A DNA stretch of 64,000 nucleotides from Embleya sp042956465 (GCF_042956465.1 NZ_JBIBGL010000012.1:1-64000); one strand, 5' to 3'; shown: positions 24,910 to 34,186, counted from the stretch's first letter. Made by a program: numbers and translations. Notes: generated from the sequence alone by a model not told the origin.

Positions 24910-25136
24910 GCCCCCACCCCACCCCCGCCGAAGGATCGTCGCATCGGCACGACGCTTGCATCGGTAAAGCGACAACTCAGCGTAGGGGCCCGGGCGAAGC
25001 GGAGCGAGGGGTTGACCGAAATGGTGATCGCCCGGACCACCCGAGGCGGCGTCGACGGCCGATATTCGGTCGCCGAAGGGCACCGGGATCTCGGGAGCGG
25101 TGATCGTCGGCGGGCGGACCGTCTAACGTTGATGGG

Positions 25137-27554
25137 ATGACCACAGCTGCGTCGCCCACCCGTGCCGAGGCGGATCGGCCCGCCGAGTCCGGCCCCCGGA
25201 CGCTCGCCGAGGATCTGCGCGGGCGCACCGACGCGGCCCTCGCCGCCTTGCTGCGGGCCCGACCGGATCTGACCACCCCGGTCCCGGTGGACCTGACCCA
25301 GCTGGCCACCCGGGCCACCACGCGGGCCTCGATCGCCCGGGCCCTGGAGCGGCTGGACCGGTTCACCCTCCAGGTGGTGGACGCCGCGGTGGTGCTGCCG
25401 GACGGATTCGCGGTGGCCCGGCTGCACCCCCTCGTCGGCGCGGCTCCCGAGGCGCTCGCCCGGGCCGTGGCCAATTTGCGCGAGCAGGCCCTGCTGTGGG
25501 GCCCGGACGACGCGCTGCGGGTGGTGCGCACGGTGCGCGACCTGGTCGGCGCGAGTCCGGCCGGGCTGGGCCCGACGCTGGTCGGCGCGTCGGCCGCGAC
25601 CGCGCCCTCCCGGCTCCAGGAGGTGCTCGCCGATCTCGGTCTGGGCTCCACCCACGACGCGGTCTCCGCGATCGCGGCGATCACCGAACTGTTCACCGAC
25701 CCGGCCCGCCTGGACGCACTGCTCGGACAGGCTCCCGAGGCGGCGCGCGAGGTGTTGGACAAGCTGGTCTGGGGCCCGCCCACGGGCAGCGTGCGCGGCG
25801 CGGACCGGCCGGTGCGCGCCGACGCGGCGCGGACCCCGGTGGAGTGGCTGCTGGCCCGGGCGCTGCTGGTGCCGGCCGGCCCGGACGCGGTGGTGCTGCC
25901 GCGCGAGGTGGCGCTGCACCTGCGCGGCGGTCGAGTGCACCGGACCCTGGAGCCCGCGCCTCCCGAGCTGCCGACGCGCGCACACGATCCACAGGCTGTG
26001 GACAGTCTGGCGGCCGGCTCCGCGTTCACCGCCGTGCGTCGGGTCGAGGACCTGCTGGAGGCGTGGAGCGCGGGCGGGCCGGCCGTGCTGCGGGCCGGCG
26101 GCCTGGGCATGCGCGAGTTCAAGCGCGCCGCGGTGCAGTTGGACGCACCCGAGGCCGAGGTCGCGCTGTGGTTGGAGTTGGCCTACGCGATGGGCCTGGT
26201 CGCGGGTGACGGCGAACCGGACGAGCAGTGGTTGCCCACCCCCGCCTACGACACCTGGCGGCGCACCCCGGTGGGCACCCGCTGGGCCGCGCTCGCCGGT
26301 ACCTGGCTGGAGACCACCCGGGTGCCCGCGCTGGTCGGCTCGCGCGACGACAAGGACCGGCCGATCGGCGCACTGGGACTGCAGGTGGACCGTACCGCCG
26401 CGCCCGAGGTGCGCCGCCGGATCCTGGCCACGCTGGCCGCACTGCCGCCGGGCTCGGCCACCGACGCCGACTCGCTGCTCGCGCACCTGACCTGGCATCA
26501 GCCGATCCGGGCCGCGCGGCTGCCCGAGGCGTTGTTCCGGGCGATGCTGGTCGAGGCCGAACTGCTCGGCATCACCGGGCGGGGCGCGCTCGCCGGATAC
26601 GCCCGCACGCTGGCCGAGGGCCGGGTCTACGAGGCGGGCGACGCGCTGACCCCGCTGCTCCCGGAGCCGCTGGACCACGTCTTCCTCCAGGCTGACCTCA
26701 CCGCCGTGGCCCCGGGCCCGCTGGTCCTGGACCTCGCGCACGAACTGCACCTGGCCGCCGACGTGGAGTCCACCGGCGGCGCCACCGTGTACCGCTTCAC
26801 CGAGTCGTCGGTGCGCCGCGCACTGGACGCCGGCCGCACCGCGGCCGACCTGCACCACCTGCTCGCGACCCACTCGCGCACGCCGGTGCCGCAACCGCTC
26901 GGCTATCTCGTGGACGACGTCGCCCGCCGCCACGGCCGGATCCGGGTCGGCACCGCGGCGGCCTTCCTGCGCTGCGACGACGACGCGCTGCTGGGCGAAC
27001 TGCTCGCCGACCGCCGCGCCGCCGGACTGCGGCTGCGCCGACTGGCCCCGACCGTGCTGGCGGCGGAATCCGCGCCGGACACGGTGCTGGAGAAGCTGCG
27101 CGCGCTGGGCTTCGCGCCGGTCGCCGAGTCCGCCACCGGCGACCTGGTGCTGACCCGCCCGGACACCAGACGCACCCCGCCGCGCTCGGCACCGCCTCGG
27201 GTGGCCGGCGAACCGCCGGCGCCGAGCGAGGCGCTGCTCGGCGCGGCCGTCACCGCGATCCGCGCGGGCGACGCGGCCGCCACCGGCCGGGTCGACGACG
27301 GCGCGGAACGCGACGGCGAGCCGGTCGAACTGCCGCGCACCTCGGCCGCCGAGACGCTGCTCGCGCTCCAGGCCGCGCACGCCGACCGACGGGCGGTGTG
27401 GATCGGGCACGTCACCCGCGAGGGCCGGGCCACCCAACACATCGTGATCCCGCTGCGCCTGGAGGGCGGCTACGTCACCGCCCACGAACAGGGCACCGGC
27501 GAGATCCACACCTACCCACTGCACCGCATCACCGGCGTCGCCGAAACGAACTAG
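25137..27554 (+). CDS. Helicase-associated PF13625 protein, XPB neighbour
   Basis: This 805-residue cytoplasmic protein has an N-terminal segment with RTDAALAALLRARPDL and winged-helix-like repeats. The C-terminal third is a helicase-conserved C-terminal domain of the Helic_C_3 type (PHQPLGYLVDDVARRHGRIR-like region near 585-610 and TRPD ending at about 680). It then ends in a WYL-like beta-strand region (ESHVTREGRATQHIVIPLRL-like). No Walker A motif is present, so it is not a helicase itself. In mycobacteria the homologue also sits beside XPB, suggesting joint action in DNA repair. Here an ABC exporter pair separates them. Confidence 0.75.
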   Translation: MTTAASPTRAEADRPAESGPRTLAEDLRGRTDAALAALLRARPDLTTPVPVDLTQLATRATTRASIARALERLDRFTLQVVDAAVVLPDGFAVARLHPLVGAAPEALARAVANLREQALLWGPDDALRVVRTVRDLVGASPAGLGPTLVGASAATAPSRLQEVLADLGLGSTHDAVSAIAAITELFTDPARLDALLGQAPEAAREVLDKLVWGPPTGSVRGADRPVRADAARTPVEWLLARALLVPAGPDAVVLPREVALHLRGGRVHRTLEPAPPELPTRAHDPQAVDSLAAGSAFTAVRRVEDLLEAWSAGGPAVLRAGGLGMREFKRAAVQLDAPEAEVALWLELAYAMGLVAGDGEPDEQWLPTPAYDTWRRTPVGTRWAALAGTWLETTRVPALVGSRDDKDRPIGALGLQVDRTAAPEVRRRILATLAALPPGSATDADSLLAHLTWHQPIRAARLPEALFRAMLVEAELLGITGRGALAGYARTLAEGRVYEAGDALTPLLPEPLDHVFLQADLTAVAPGPLVLDLAHELHLAADVESTGGATVYRFTESSVRRALDAGRTAADLHHLLATHSRTPVPQPLGYLVDDVARRHGRIRVGTAAAFLRCDDDALLGELLADRRAAGLRLRRLAPTVLAAESAPDTVLEKLRALGFAPVAESATGDLVLTRPDTRRTPPRSAPPRVAGEPPAPSEALLGAAVTAIRAGDAAATGRVDDGAERDGEPVELPRTSAAETLLALQAAHADRRAVWIGHVTREGRATQHIVIPLRLEGGYVTAHEQGTGEIHTYPLHRITGVAETN

Positions 27555-27597
27555 GCCGGACACGGCCCGGCCCCACCCCGGGCGCGTCGGCGCCCCC

Positions 27598-28443
27598 TCA
27601 CATCTCCCGACGCCCGATCCGCCACACCGCGAGCCATACGCACAGGGCGGACAGGACCAGGGACAGCGCGAGGTTGTCGCCGTACTCCCCGGGGTCGTGT
27701 CCGCGCAGCAGGTCGACCTGGGAGTTGAACAACTGGGACGGCAGCCAGGTCTGCACCGGCCGCCACAGCGCCGCGAGCGGCATCAGCACGAAGCTGACCA
27801 GGGTCGCGCCGAAGATCGCCACCGGCCGGCGCAGGAACGCGGCCATCGCGGCGACCACGCTGAGTTCGAGCACCACACCCACGATCCCGTAGAACGACCC
27901 GTAGAAGACGGCTTCGGCCGGCAGCGGGCCGAACATCCAGTGCACCTGGGCCCAGGCGATCAGGCTGCCCAGCAGATAGGCCAGCGAGACCGCCGCCGTG
28001 GTCACCGTGTACCGGGGCAACACCAGGTCGCGCGGGCTGCGCATCCGGGTGCGGTGGAACGCGGCCAGGCCGGGTCGATGGTCGACCGCCAGCGCACTCG
28101 CCATCAGCGCGAGCCCGACCAGCACGCCGATCTGGCCGGCGGCGTAGGTGTACACCGCCATCCCGCTGTCCGCCCGCAACCCGCCCGTCGGTGCCACCGC
28201 GTCGATGTGCAGCGCCTCGACGATCCGGTCGCGGTGCCTGGCGAACACCGGGCCGATCAGGCCCACGCCCGGATAGGCCACCAAGAGCAGCAGCCAGCGC
28301 CGGGTACGCACCAGCCGCAGCCACTCCAGGCGCCACAGGCCCAGCCGACGCGGCCCGCGCGGGACCCGGTCGACGCCGGCCACCACCGCGGGCACGGTCG
28401 GTTGGGTCGAGGCGGGCGCCTGCACCGCGCCGGATCGCGTCAT
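27598..28443 (-). CDS. ABC transporter permease
   Basis: This 281-residue membrane subunit has about six hydrophobic segments, beginning with RWLLLLVAYPGVGLIGPVFA. Others are AVYTYAAGQIGVLVGLALMA, VVLELSVVAAMAAFL and a last ALSLVLSALCVWLAVW. It forms an exporter with the ATPase encoded directly upstream: its start ATG overlaps the ATPase stop (ATGA, 28440-28443). The family resembles ABC-2 type exporters for lipids, drugs or peptides, and the substrate is not evident. Its gene end is 44 bases from the convergent PF13625 gene. Confidence 0.85.
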   Translation of the reverse strand: MTRSGAVQAPASTQPTVPAVVAGVDRVPRGPRRLGLWRLEWLRLVRTRRWLLLLVAYPGVGLIGPVFARHRDRIVEALHIDAVAPTGGLRADSGMAVYTYAAGQIGVLVGLALMASALAVDHRPGLAAFHRTRMRSPRDLVLPRYTVTTAAVSLAYLLGSLIAWAQVHWMFGPLPAEAVFYGSFYGIVGVVLELSVVAAMAAFLRRPVAIFGATLVSFVLMPLAALWRPVQTWLPSQLFNSQVDLLRGHDPGEYGDNLALSLVLSALCVWLAVWRIGRREM

Positions 28444-29426
28444 CGCGGACCGCCGGTGATGGACAGGAATGCCGCCTCCAGGTCCGACTCCTCCGGCGCG
28501 ACCGAGACCACTCGGGCCGAGCAGCGGCTGAGCACCTCGGCGAGGTGCCGCTCGCCGGCCTCCAGCGACCGGGCCTCGACCCGGAACAGACCGGGTCGCA
28601 GTGACGATACGCGCGCGACCCAGTGCTCCGCCGCGAACGCGCGCAGCAGATCGGTGCCGCCGCCGCGCACCCGCACCAGCCAACTCGGCCGCATGTGCGT
28701 GTCCACCAATTCGGCGGTCGACCCCTGGTAGAGCAGCCGGCCCGCGCGCATCACGCCCACGTGATCGCAGACCCGCTGTACGTCGGCCAGGATGTGGCTG
28801 GAGAAGACCACCGTGGTGTGTTCGCGCAGGCTCGCCACCAGGTCGAGCACGTCGGCCCGACCACGCGGGTCCAGCGCGGAGGTGGGTTCGTCCAGGATGA
28901 GCAGTTCGGGATCGGCCACCAGGGCGGCGGCCAGGCCCAGGCGCAGCGTCATGCCGCGGGAGAGCGAGCCGGCCTTGCGATCGGCGCACCCGGACAGTCC
29001 GGTGCGGTGCAGCGCGACCTTGATCTTCTCCCGGGGCAGCCGTCCGTCGACGAGGTTTCCGGCCAGTTCGACCACCTCGGACGCGGTCAGCCACGGTTCG
29101 AATTCGGGCACGTCCGTGGACACCGCGACGCGACGCCGTTCGACCCCGAAGAGCACCTCGCCGTAATCCGCCCGGCGGGTGCCGCCCATGATCGACAACA
29201 GCGTGGTCTTGCCCGCGCCGTTCGGTCCCACCAGGCCGTATACGCAGCCGCGCGGCACCGTCAGGTCGATGCCGAAGATCCCGGTGCCACCGCCGTAGTC
29301 CCGGGTCAGGGCGCGTGTGCACACGGCGGGACCAGTCGGTTCGCCGGCGTGCTCGGGGGTCTCGGCGGCGGTGCGATCGGGACGGGGAACCCGATCGTCG
29401 GAGGCCGACGACGTTTGTTGCGCCAT
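28440..29426 (-). CDS. ABC transporter ATP-binding protein
   Basis: This 328-residue exporter ATPase has Walker A GLVGPNGAGKTTLLSIMGG, signature SLSRGMTLRLGLAAALV, Walker B LLILDEPTSALD and a switch His in VVFSSHILADVQ. The first 35 residues are a hydrophilic extension. A C-terminal region of about 80 residues after the ATPase core is typical of ABC-2 drug and bacitracin-type exporters. The ATG at 29426 has almost no ribosome site. A longer frame lies upstream but has no better start. It is coupled to the permease by a four-base overlap and divergent from the XPB gene. Confidence 0.92.
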   Translation of the reverse strand: MAQQTSSASDDRVPRPDRTAAETPEHAGEPTGPAVCTRALTRDYGGGTGIFGIDLTVPRGCVYGLVGPNGAGKTTLLSIMGGTRRADYGEVLFGVERRRVAVSTDVPEFEPWLTASEVVELAGNLVDGRLPREKIKVALHRTGLSGCADRKAGSLSRGMTLRLGLAAALVADPELLILDEPTSALDPRGRADVLDLVASLREHTTVVFSSHILADVQRVCDHVGVMRAGRLLYQGSTAELVDTHMRPSWLVRVRGGGTDLLRAFAAEHWVARVSSLRPGLFRVEARSLEAGERHLAEVLSRCSARVVSVAPEESDLEAAFLSITGGPR

Positions 29427-29497
29427 CAAGTATCCAGGGTAGGTAGACGGGCCGGTTTGTGTGTTCCTCCGTAAGGATGGGTCTGGCGCTCCTCCCT

Positions 29498-29511
29498 GGG
29501 CAGTACTGCCC
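29498..29511. promoter_or_regulatory. Perfect 14-bp palindrome in the ABC/XPB divergent region
   Basis: GGGCAGTACTGCCC is a perfect palindrome 72 bases from the ABC start and about 108 bases before the XPB start. It could be an operator for either gene. No known repressor site is matched, so this is only a candidate. Confidence 0.4.
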
Positions 29512-29618
29512 CTGAAGCCTGCTCCTGCCGATGACAAACGGTTTTCGGAACACGGCCGCCGCGCGGATGGTTGAGACTTGTTGGTCCCGTCCCCTCCACC
29601 ATGCGGAAAGGTTGGCCC

Positions 29619-31265
29619 GTGCCCGATGGCCCGCTGATCGTCCAGTCCGACAAAACCCTGCTCCTCGAGGTGGGGCACGAGGCCTCCGGCGACTGCCGTC
29701 GGGCGATCGCTCCGTTCGCCGAACTCGAACGCGCTCCGGAGCACGTGCACACCTACCGGCTGACCCCGCTGGGCCTGTGGAACGCGCGCGCCGCGGGCCA
29801 CGACGCCGAGCAGGTCGTGGACGTACTGCTGCGCTACTCGCGCTACCCGGTGCCCAATGCGCTGCTCGTGGACGTGGCCGAGACGATGGGCCGCTACGGC
29901 CGGCTCCAGCTGTCCAAGCACCCCACCCACGGCCTGGTGCTGACCAGCACCGACCGTGCGGTGCTGGAGGAGGTGCTGCGCAGCAAGAAGATGATTCCGC
30001 TGGTGGGCGCGCGGGTGGACCCGGACACCGTGGTGGTGCACCCCTCCGAGCGCGGCCAGATCAAGCAGGTGCTGCTCAAGCTCGGCTGGCCCGCGGAGGA
30101 CTTCGCGGGCTACGTGGACGGCGAGGCGCACCCGATCGAGCTGGCCGAGGACGGCTGGGGACTGCGGCCGTACCAGCAGGAGGCGGTCGAGGGCTTCTGG
30201 CACGGCGGCTCGGGCGTGGTCGTGCTCCCGTGCGGCGCGGGCAAGACGCTGGTCGGCGCGGCGGCGATGGCCACCGCGAAGGCGACCACGCTGATCCTGG
30301 TCACGAACACGGTCTCGGCCCGGCAGTGGAAGTCCGAACTGGTCAAGCGCACCTCGCTGACCGAGGACGAGATCGGCGAGTACAGCGGTACCCGCAAGGA
30401 GATCCGGCCGGTCACCATCGCCACCTACCAGGTGGTGACCACGCGCCGGAAGGGCGTCTACCCGCACCTGGAGCTGTTCGACTCCAGGGACTGGGGCCTG
30501 ATCGTGTACGACGAGGTCCATCTGCTGCCCGCCCCCATCTTCCGGTTCACCGCCGACCTGCAGGCCAGGCGCCGGCTCGGCCTGACCGCGACGCTGGTGC
30601 GCGAGGACGGTCGCGAAGGGGACGTGTTCTCGCTGATCGGTCCCAAGCGCTACGACGCGCCGTGGAAGGAGATCGAGAACCAGGGATACATCGCGCCGGC
30701 CGACTGCGTCGAGGTGCGGGTGACCTTGACCGAGATCGAGCGGCTGGCCTACGCGACCGCCGAACCCGAGGAGCGGTACCGCTTCTGCGCCACCACCGCG
30801 AGCAAGACCCGCGTGGTCAAGGAGCTGGTCGAGCAGCACCGCGGTGAACAGACCCTGATCATCGGGCAGTACATCGACCAACTCGACGAGTTGGGCGAGG
30901 TGTTGAACGCGCCGGTGATCAAGGGCGAGACCACCAACAAGGAGCGCGAGCGGCTGTTCGACGCGTTCCGTACCGGCGCGGTGCAGGCGCTCGTGGTCAG
31001 CAAGGTGGCGAACTTCTCGATCGACCTGCCGGACGCGACGGTGGCCATCCAGGTGTCCGGCTCGTTCGGCTCGCGACAGGAGGAGGCCCAGCGGCTCGGG
31101 CGGGTGCTTCGGCCCAAGGCCGACGGCCGGGGCGCGCGCTTCTACTCGGTGGTCGCGCGCGACACCATCGACCAGGACTTCGCCGCACATCGGCAACGGT
31201 TCCTCGCGGAACAGGGATACGCGTACCGGATCGTCGACTCCGACGACCTGGACAAGCAGAGGTAG
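29619..31265 (+). CDS. xpb: XPB/ERCC3-type DNA repair helicase
   Basis: This 548-residue superfamily 2 helicase is homologous to eukaryotic XPB; bacterial members unwind DNA 3' to 5'. The N-terminal domain begins GPLIVQSDKTLLLEV. Motif I is LPCGAGKTLVGA, motif II is the DEVH box VYDEVHLLPAP, motif III is LGLTATLVREDG. QVSGSFGSRQEEAQRLGRVL is the motif VI arginine region. GTG at 29619 is chosen because AAAGG lies seven bases before it and family members begin there; ATG 29601 is an alternative. A PF13625 protein gene lies 2 kb upstream on the same strand. A role in nucleotide-excision repair is plausible. Confidence 0.93.
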   Translation: MPDGPLIVQSDKTLLLEVGHEASGDCRRAIAPFAELERAPEHVHTYRLTPLGLWNARAAGHDAEQVVDVLLRYSRYPVPNALLVDVAETMGRYGRLQLSKHPTHGLVLTSTDRAVLEEVLRSKKMIPLVGARVDPDTVVVHPSERGQIKQVLLKLGWPAEDFAGYVDGEAHPIELAEDGWGLRPYQQEAVEGFWHGGSGVVVLPCGAGKTLVGAAAMATAKATTLILVTNTVSARQWKSELVKRTSLTEDEIGEYSGTRKEIRPVTIATYQVVTTRRKGVYPHLELFDSRDWGLIVYDEVHLLPAPIFRFTADLQARRRLGLTATLVREDGREGDVFSLIGPKRYDAPWKEIENQGYIAPADCVEVRVTLTEIERLAYATAEPEERYRFCATTASKTRVVKELVEQHRGEQTLIIGQYIDQLDELGEVLNAPVIKGETTNKERERLFDAFRTGAVQALVVSKVANFSIDLPDATVAIQVSGSFGSRQEEAQRLGRVLRPKADGRGARFYSVVARDTIDQDFAAHRQRFLAEQGYAYRIVDSDDLDKQR

Positions 31266-31285
31266 TCCGGGACCGGGGCGTTCGG

Positions 31286-31867
31286 TCACTCGGTCGGGCG
31301 CTGCTCGACCGTCTTCGTGGTCCGCTCCCGCCGCCACCACGGGGTGCGGCGGGGGTGGACCCGGGCGGCCAGGTGTCGGCCGAGGAATATGTAGGCCAGG
31401 AACGCGCCGGTCGCGTTCAGGATCACGTCGTCGATGTCGAACGCCCGGCCGACGACGAACAGGCCCTGCACCGCCTCGACCACGAGCATCAGCACGCCGA
31501 CGGTGAGCAGGATCCGGAGCGGGCCGCGCAGCCGGGCGGAGACCACCGGGAGCAACACGCCCAGCGGTGTGCACAACACCAGGTTGCCGCCGACCTGCCG
31601 GACCGCGTCCCGGACTTCGGGGCGGTCCAGGTAGGACCGGATCGAGTCGCCCGGGTCGGTGTTGCCGGTGACCAGGTCCTGCGAATCGGGCTGTGGGGTG
31701 AACGTCACCCGGGCCAGCACCAGGGCGAAGGCGACCAGGGCCAGTACCCCGAGCCCGATCGCGACGGCGCGCAACACGCGGGCACCGCGCGAGCGGGTGG
31801 GCCGGGGGTGCTCCGCGGGGTCGGCGGTCGTCGTGCGCCGTGCGTCCCCGGTGCCGAGCGCATCCAC
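31286..31867 (-). CDS. VanZ-family membrane protein
   Basis: This protein of about 193 residues has a hydrophilic N-terminus and four membrane segments. The VanZ signature is visible as NLVLCTPLGVLLPVV, then VVEAVQGLFVVGRAFDIDDV and LNATGAFLAYIFLG. VanZ proteins are implicated in low-level teicoplanin resistance in enterococci, but most actinobacterial copies are of unknown role. GTG at 31867 has GGGAG eight bases upstream. A longer frame from 31933 lacks one. It is convergent with the XPB gene, 20 bases away. Confidence 0.82.
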   Translation of the reverse strand: MDALGTGDARRTTTADPAEHPRPTRSRGARVLRAVAIGLGVLALVAFALVLARVTFTPQPDSQDLVTGNTDPGDSIRSYLDRPEVRDAVRQVGGNLVLCTPLGVLLPVVSARLRGPLRILLTVGVLMLVVEAVQGLFVVGRAFDIDDVILNATGAFLAYIFLGRHLAARVHPRRTPWWRRERTTKTVEQRPTE

Positions 31868-31939
31868 CGTGTCCACTCCCGACTGTCGGTTCGGCTGCCT
31901 GAGCGGGCGTCTGCCCGCGTGCGGCCGGACCATGCGGGG

Positions 31940-32164
31940 TCACGGCACGGCGTGTCGACCGAGCAGGGTGACCCGAACGGCCGTACTGGTGAACACCCAT
32001 GTGCCGCGCGCGACCGTCGCGGTGATGTGCGCGGGCCGGCGCAGCCGGGCGCGGACCAGGTCGGTGAAGGGGATCGCGGTGGCGGTCCCGGCGGGGATTC
32101 CGGCGGAGGAGGAGCCGCGCAGCGTCGGCATCCGCAGCGATCGGGGGGCGGGGAGATGCGTCAT
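31940..32164 (-). CDS. Small hypothetical protein
   Basis: This 74-residue basic protein starts MTHLPAPRSLRMPTLRG and has Thr/Val-rich hydrophobic strands (HITATVARGTWVFTSTAVRV). I recognise no family. Third codon positions are almost all G or C across the whole frame, which supports real coding. GAGG lies ten bases before ATG 32164; an in-frame ATG nine bases earlier (32173) is too close to it. It is followed after 72 bases by the VanZ gene on the same strand. Confidence 0.5.
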   Translation of the reverse strand: MTHLPAPRSLRMPTLRGSSSAGIPAGTATAIPFTDLVRARLRRPAHITATVARGTWVFTSTAVRVTLLGRHAVP

Positions 32165-32477
32165 CGTGCTCATGTCCTCGACGCTAGGTGGACCGACATA
32201 ACGGGCGCGTCAGCACCAGGGCGCCCGCTGCGGTACCTCTCGCGGATGACCGCCCCTCGTGGGTCGACCGCGCGACCGACCCGGCGGGTCGGGGGAGCGG
32301 TCCGGTCCGGGCCGATCCGGATCGACGTCGCGCGTGGCCGTGAGTTCCCCGGCGGGGACATCTGCTTCCGATGCGCCCTTGACCCGAATACGCCGAAACG
32401 ATCAAGGATTTCGCAGTTCACGGCATCGTCCGCATGCGGACATCGGCCCGCAACGCACCGCGTCGTAGGCTGAACGG
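32165..32477. other. 313-bp divergent intergenic region
   Basis: Between the small ORF and the HAD-LarE gene. The stretch holds promoters for both directions. I see no ORF with a ribosome site, no long hairpin and no recognised operator. Confidence 0.45.
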
Positions 32478-33914
32478 GTGAATGCCCTCATGGTTGGTTT
32501 CGACCTGGATATGACGCTTGTCGACTCCCGTCCCGGCATCGGGGCGGCCTGGGCCGTGCTCGCCGAGGAGACCGGCGTCCCGATCGACATCGCCCTGGTC
32601 GTCTCCCGACTCGGGCCGCCGCTGGAGACCGAGGTCGCGAACTGGTTCCCGGCCACCGAGATCACCGCCGTGGCGGCGCGTTATCGCGAGCTGTATCCGG
32701 ACCATGCCGTGCGCGGCACGGACGTGCTGCCCGGTGCCCGCGAGGCGCTCGCCGCGGTGCATCGACACGGTGGGCGCACGATGGTGGTGACCGGCAAGCA
32801 CGAGCCCAATGCGCGCCTGCACCTGGACCATCTGGACCTGGCCGTGGACCACCTGGTCGGCGACCTGTGGGGCGAGCAGAAGGGCGCGGCGCTGCGCGCG
32901 GCGGGAGCGAGCGTGTATGTCGGCGACCATCTCGGCGACCTGATCGGGGCCCGCGTGGCGGGCGCGATCGCGGTCGGGGTGGCCACCGGTCCGATCTCGG
33001 CCGAGGACCTGCGCGCGGCCGGCGCCGATGTCGTGCTCGCCGATCTGACCGAGTTTCCCGCGTGGTTGGACGCGCACGTCGCCGATCTGCGGCTGGCGGA
33101 CCTGCGCGAGCGGCTGCGCGGCCTGGGCAGCGTCGCGGTCGCCTTCTCCGGCGGCGCGGACTCGGCCTTCCTGCTGGCCGCGGCGGTACGCACGCTGGGT
33201 GCGGCCGACGTGCTCGCGCTGACCACCGAGTCGCCGAGCCTGCCGGCCGCCGAGCGCGACGCCGCGCGGGCCTTCGCGGCGGACCTTGGCGTGCGTCACG
33301 AACTGGTGCCCAGCGACGAGATGGCTCGCGAGGGGTATCGCGCGAACAACGGCGATCGGTGCCGGTTCTGCAAGACGGAGTTGATGGCGGTGCTCGGGCC
33401 GGTGGCGCGTGCGGCGGGGATGACCCATCTGGCCACCGGCACCAACGCGGACGACGCGCGGGTGGGCTTTCGGCCGGGGATCGCCGCGGCGGCCGAGGCG
33501 GGGGCGGTCACCCCGCTGTTGGACGCGGGCCTGACCAAGGCTCAGGTGCGGGCGATCAGCCGGGCCTGGGGGCTGCCGACCTGGGACAAGCCGGCCGCGG
33601 CGTGCCTGTCCAGCCGGGTCGCCTTCGGGGTGGCGATCACGCCGGCCCGACTGGCCCGGGTGGAGCGGGCCGAGGCCGCGTTGCGTGCGGTCCTGGCCCG
33701 GGACGGGATTCCGGTCCGCAACCTGCGCGTGCGCGACCTGGGGCAGTCCGCGCGCATCGAGGTGGACGCGGCGCTCAGCGCCGCTGTGGGCGGCCACGCG
33801 GCTGCCCTGGCGGCGGTCCGCGAGGCCGGCTTCGCGAGCGTCGAGGTGGACCCGCTCGGCTACCGCGAGGGCGCGATGAACGAACTCCTGGCCGACCCGG
33901 AGCCGTACCGCTAG
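32478..33914 (+). CDS. HAD phosphatase fused to sulfur transferase LarE
   Basis: This 478-residue fusion has two parts. Residues 1-200 are a HAD hydrolase of the phosphoglycolate-phosphatase type: nucleophile FDLDMTLVD (Asp9, Asp11), VVTGKHEPNARL and the acidic YVGDHLGDLIGA. Residues about 208-470 are LarE, the ATP-dependent sulfur transferase that makes the nickel-pincer nucleotide cofactor: PP-loop AFSGGADSAF (224-229), DRCRFCK (Cys295, Cys298) and KPAAACLSSR (Cys376). Both active sites look intact. No larB or larC is in the window. The standalone HAD homologue next to a cold-shock gene is what I expect in other streptomycetes, so the fusion is unusual. GTG at 32478. Confidence 0.85.
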   Translation: MNALMVGFDLDMTLVDSRPGIGAAWAVLAEETGVPIDIALVVSRLGPPLETEVANWFPATEITAVAARYRELYPDHAVRGTDVLPGAREALAAVHRHGGRTMVVTGKHEPNARLHLDHLDLAVDHLVGDLWGEQKGAALRAAGASVYVGDHLGDLIGARVAGAIAVGVATGPISAEDLRAAGADVVLADLTEFPAWLDAHVADLRLADLRERLRGLGSVAVAFSGGADSAFLLAAAVRTLGAADVLALTTESPSLPAAERDAARAFAADLGVRHELVPSDEMAREGYRANNGDRCRFCKTELMAVLGPVARAAGMTHLATGTNADDARVGFRPGIAAAAEAGAVTPLLDAGLTKAQVRAISRAWGLPTWDKPAAACLSSRVAFGVAITPARLARVERAEAALRAVLARDGIPVRNLRVRDLGQSARIEVDAALSAAVGGHAAALAAVREAGFASVEVDPLGYREGAMNELLADPEPYR

Positions 33915-33949
33915 GGCCTGTCCTCGATCCCGCGTCGGGCGTCGCGGCG

Positions 33950-34186
33950 TCAGATCGTCTCGGGCACCGGGCGACGCCTGCTGCGGGCCGATTTGACCAG
34001 ACCGGCGGCGGCCACCGCGAAGCCGACCGGCATCAGCACACTGACCAGATAGACCGCCGTCGGCAGCGCGTCGGCGCCGATCAGCAGCGGTGTGACGGTG
34101 GCGAGTGTGGCGATCGTTCCGATGGCGAAGAGCACCGCGCCGATGCGGACGAGCCGATCGCCGGGGCCTGCGGATGCGTTGTACAC
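33950..34186 (-). CDS. Small two-helix membrane protein
   Basis: This 78-residue protein has two hydrophobic segments (about 17-35, AVLFAIGTIATLATVTPLLI, and about 40-62, TAVYLVSVLMPVGFAVAAAG). A basic tail follows (SARSRRRPVPETI). The GTG at 34186 is the best supported start although it has no clear ribosome site and may be leaderless. A longer frame reaching 34375 would overlap the divergent cold-shock promoter. Small proteins like this accompany the cold-shock gene in related genomes. Function unknown. Confidence 0.6.
   Translation of the reverse strand: MYNASAGPGDRLVRIGAVLFAIGTIATLATVTPLLIGADALPTAVYLVSVLMPVGFAVAAAGLVKSARSRRRPVPETI

Noticed and set aside
28440..32000. An 1186-codon minus-strand frame joining the ABC ATPase to the region opposite XPB
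   Set aside because: Only the last 328 codons encode the ATPase. The upstream part is antisense to XPB and lacks protein-like composition; the ATPase start is placed at 29426.
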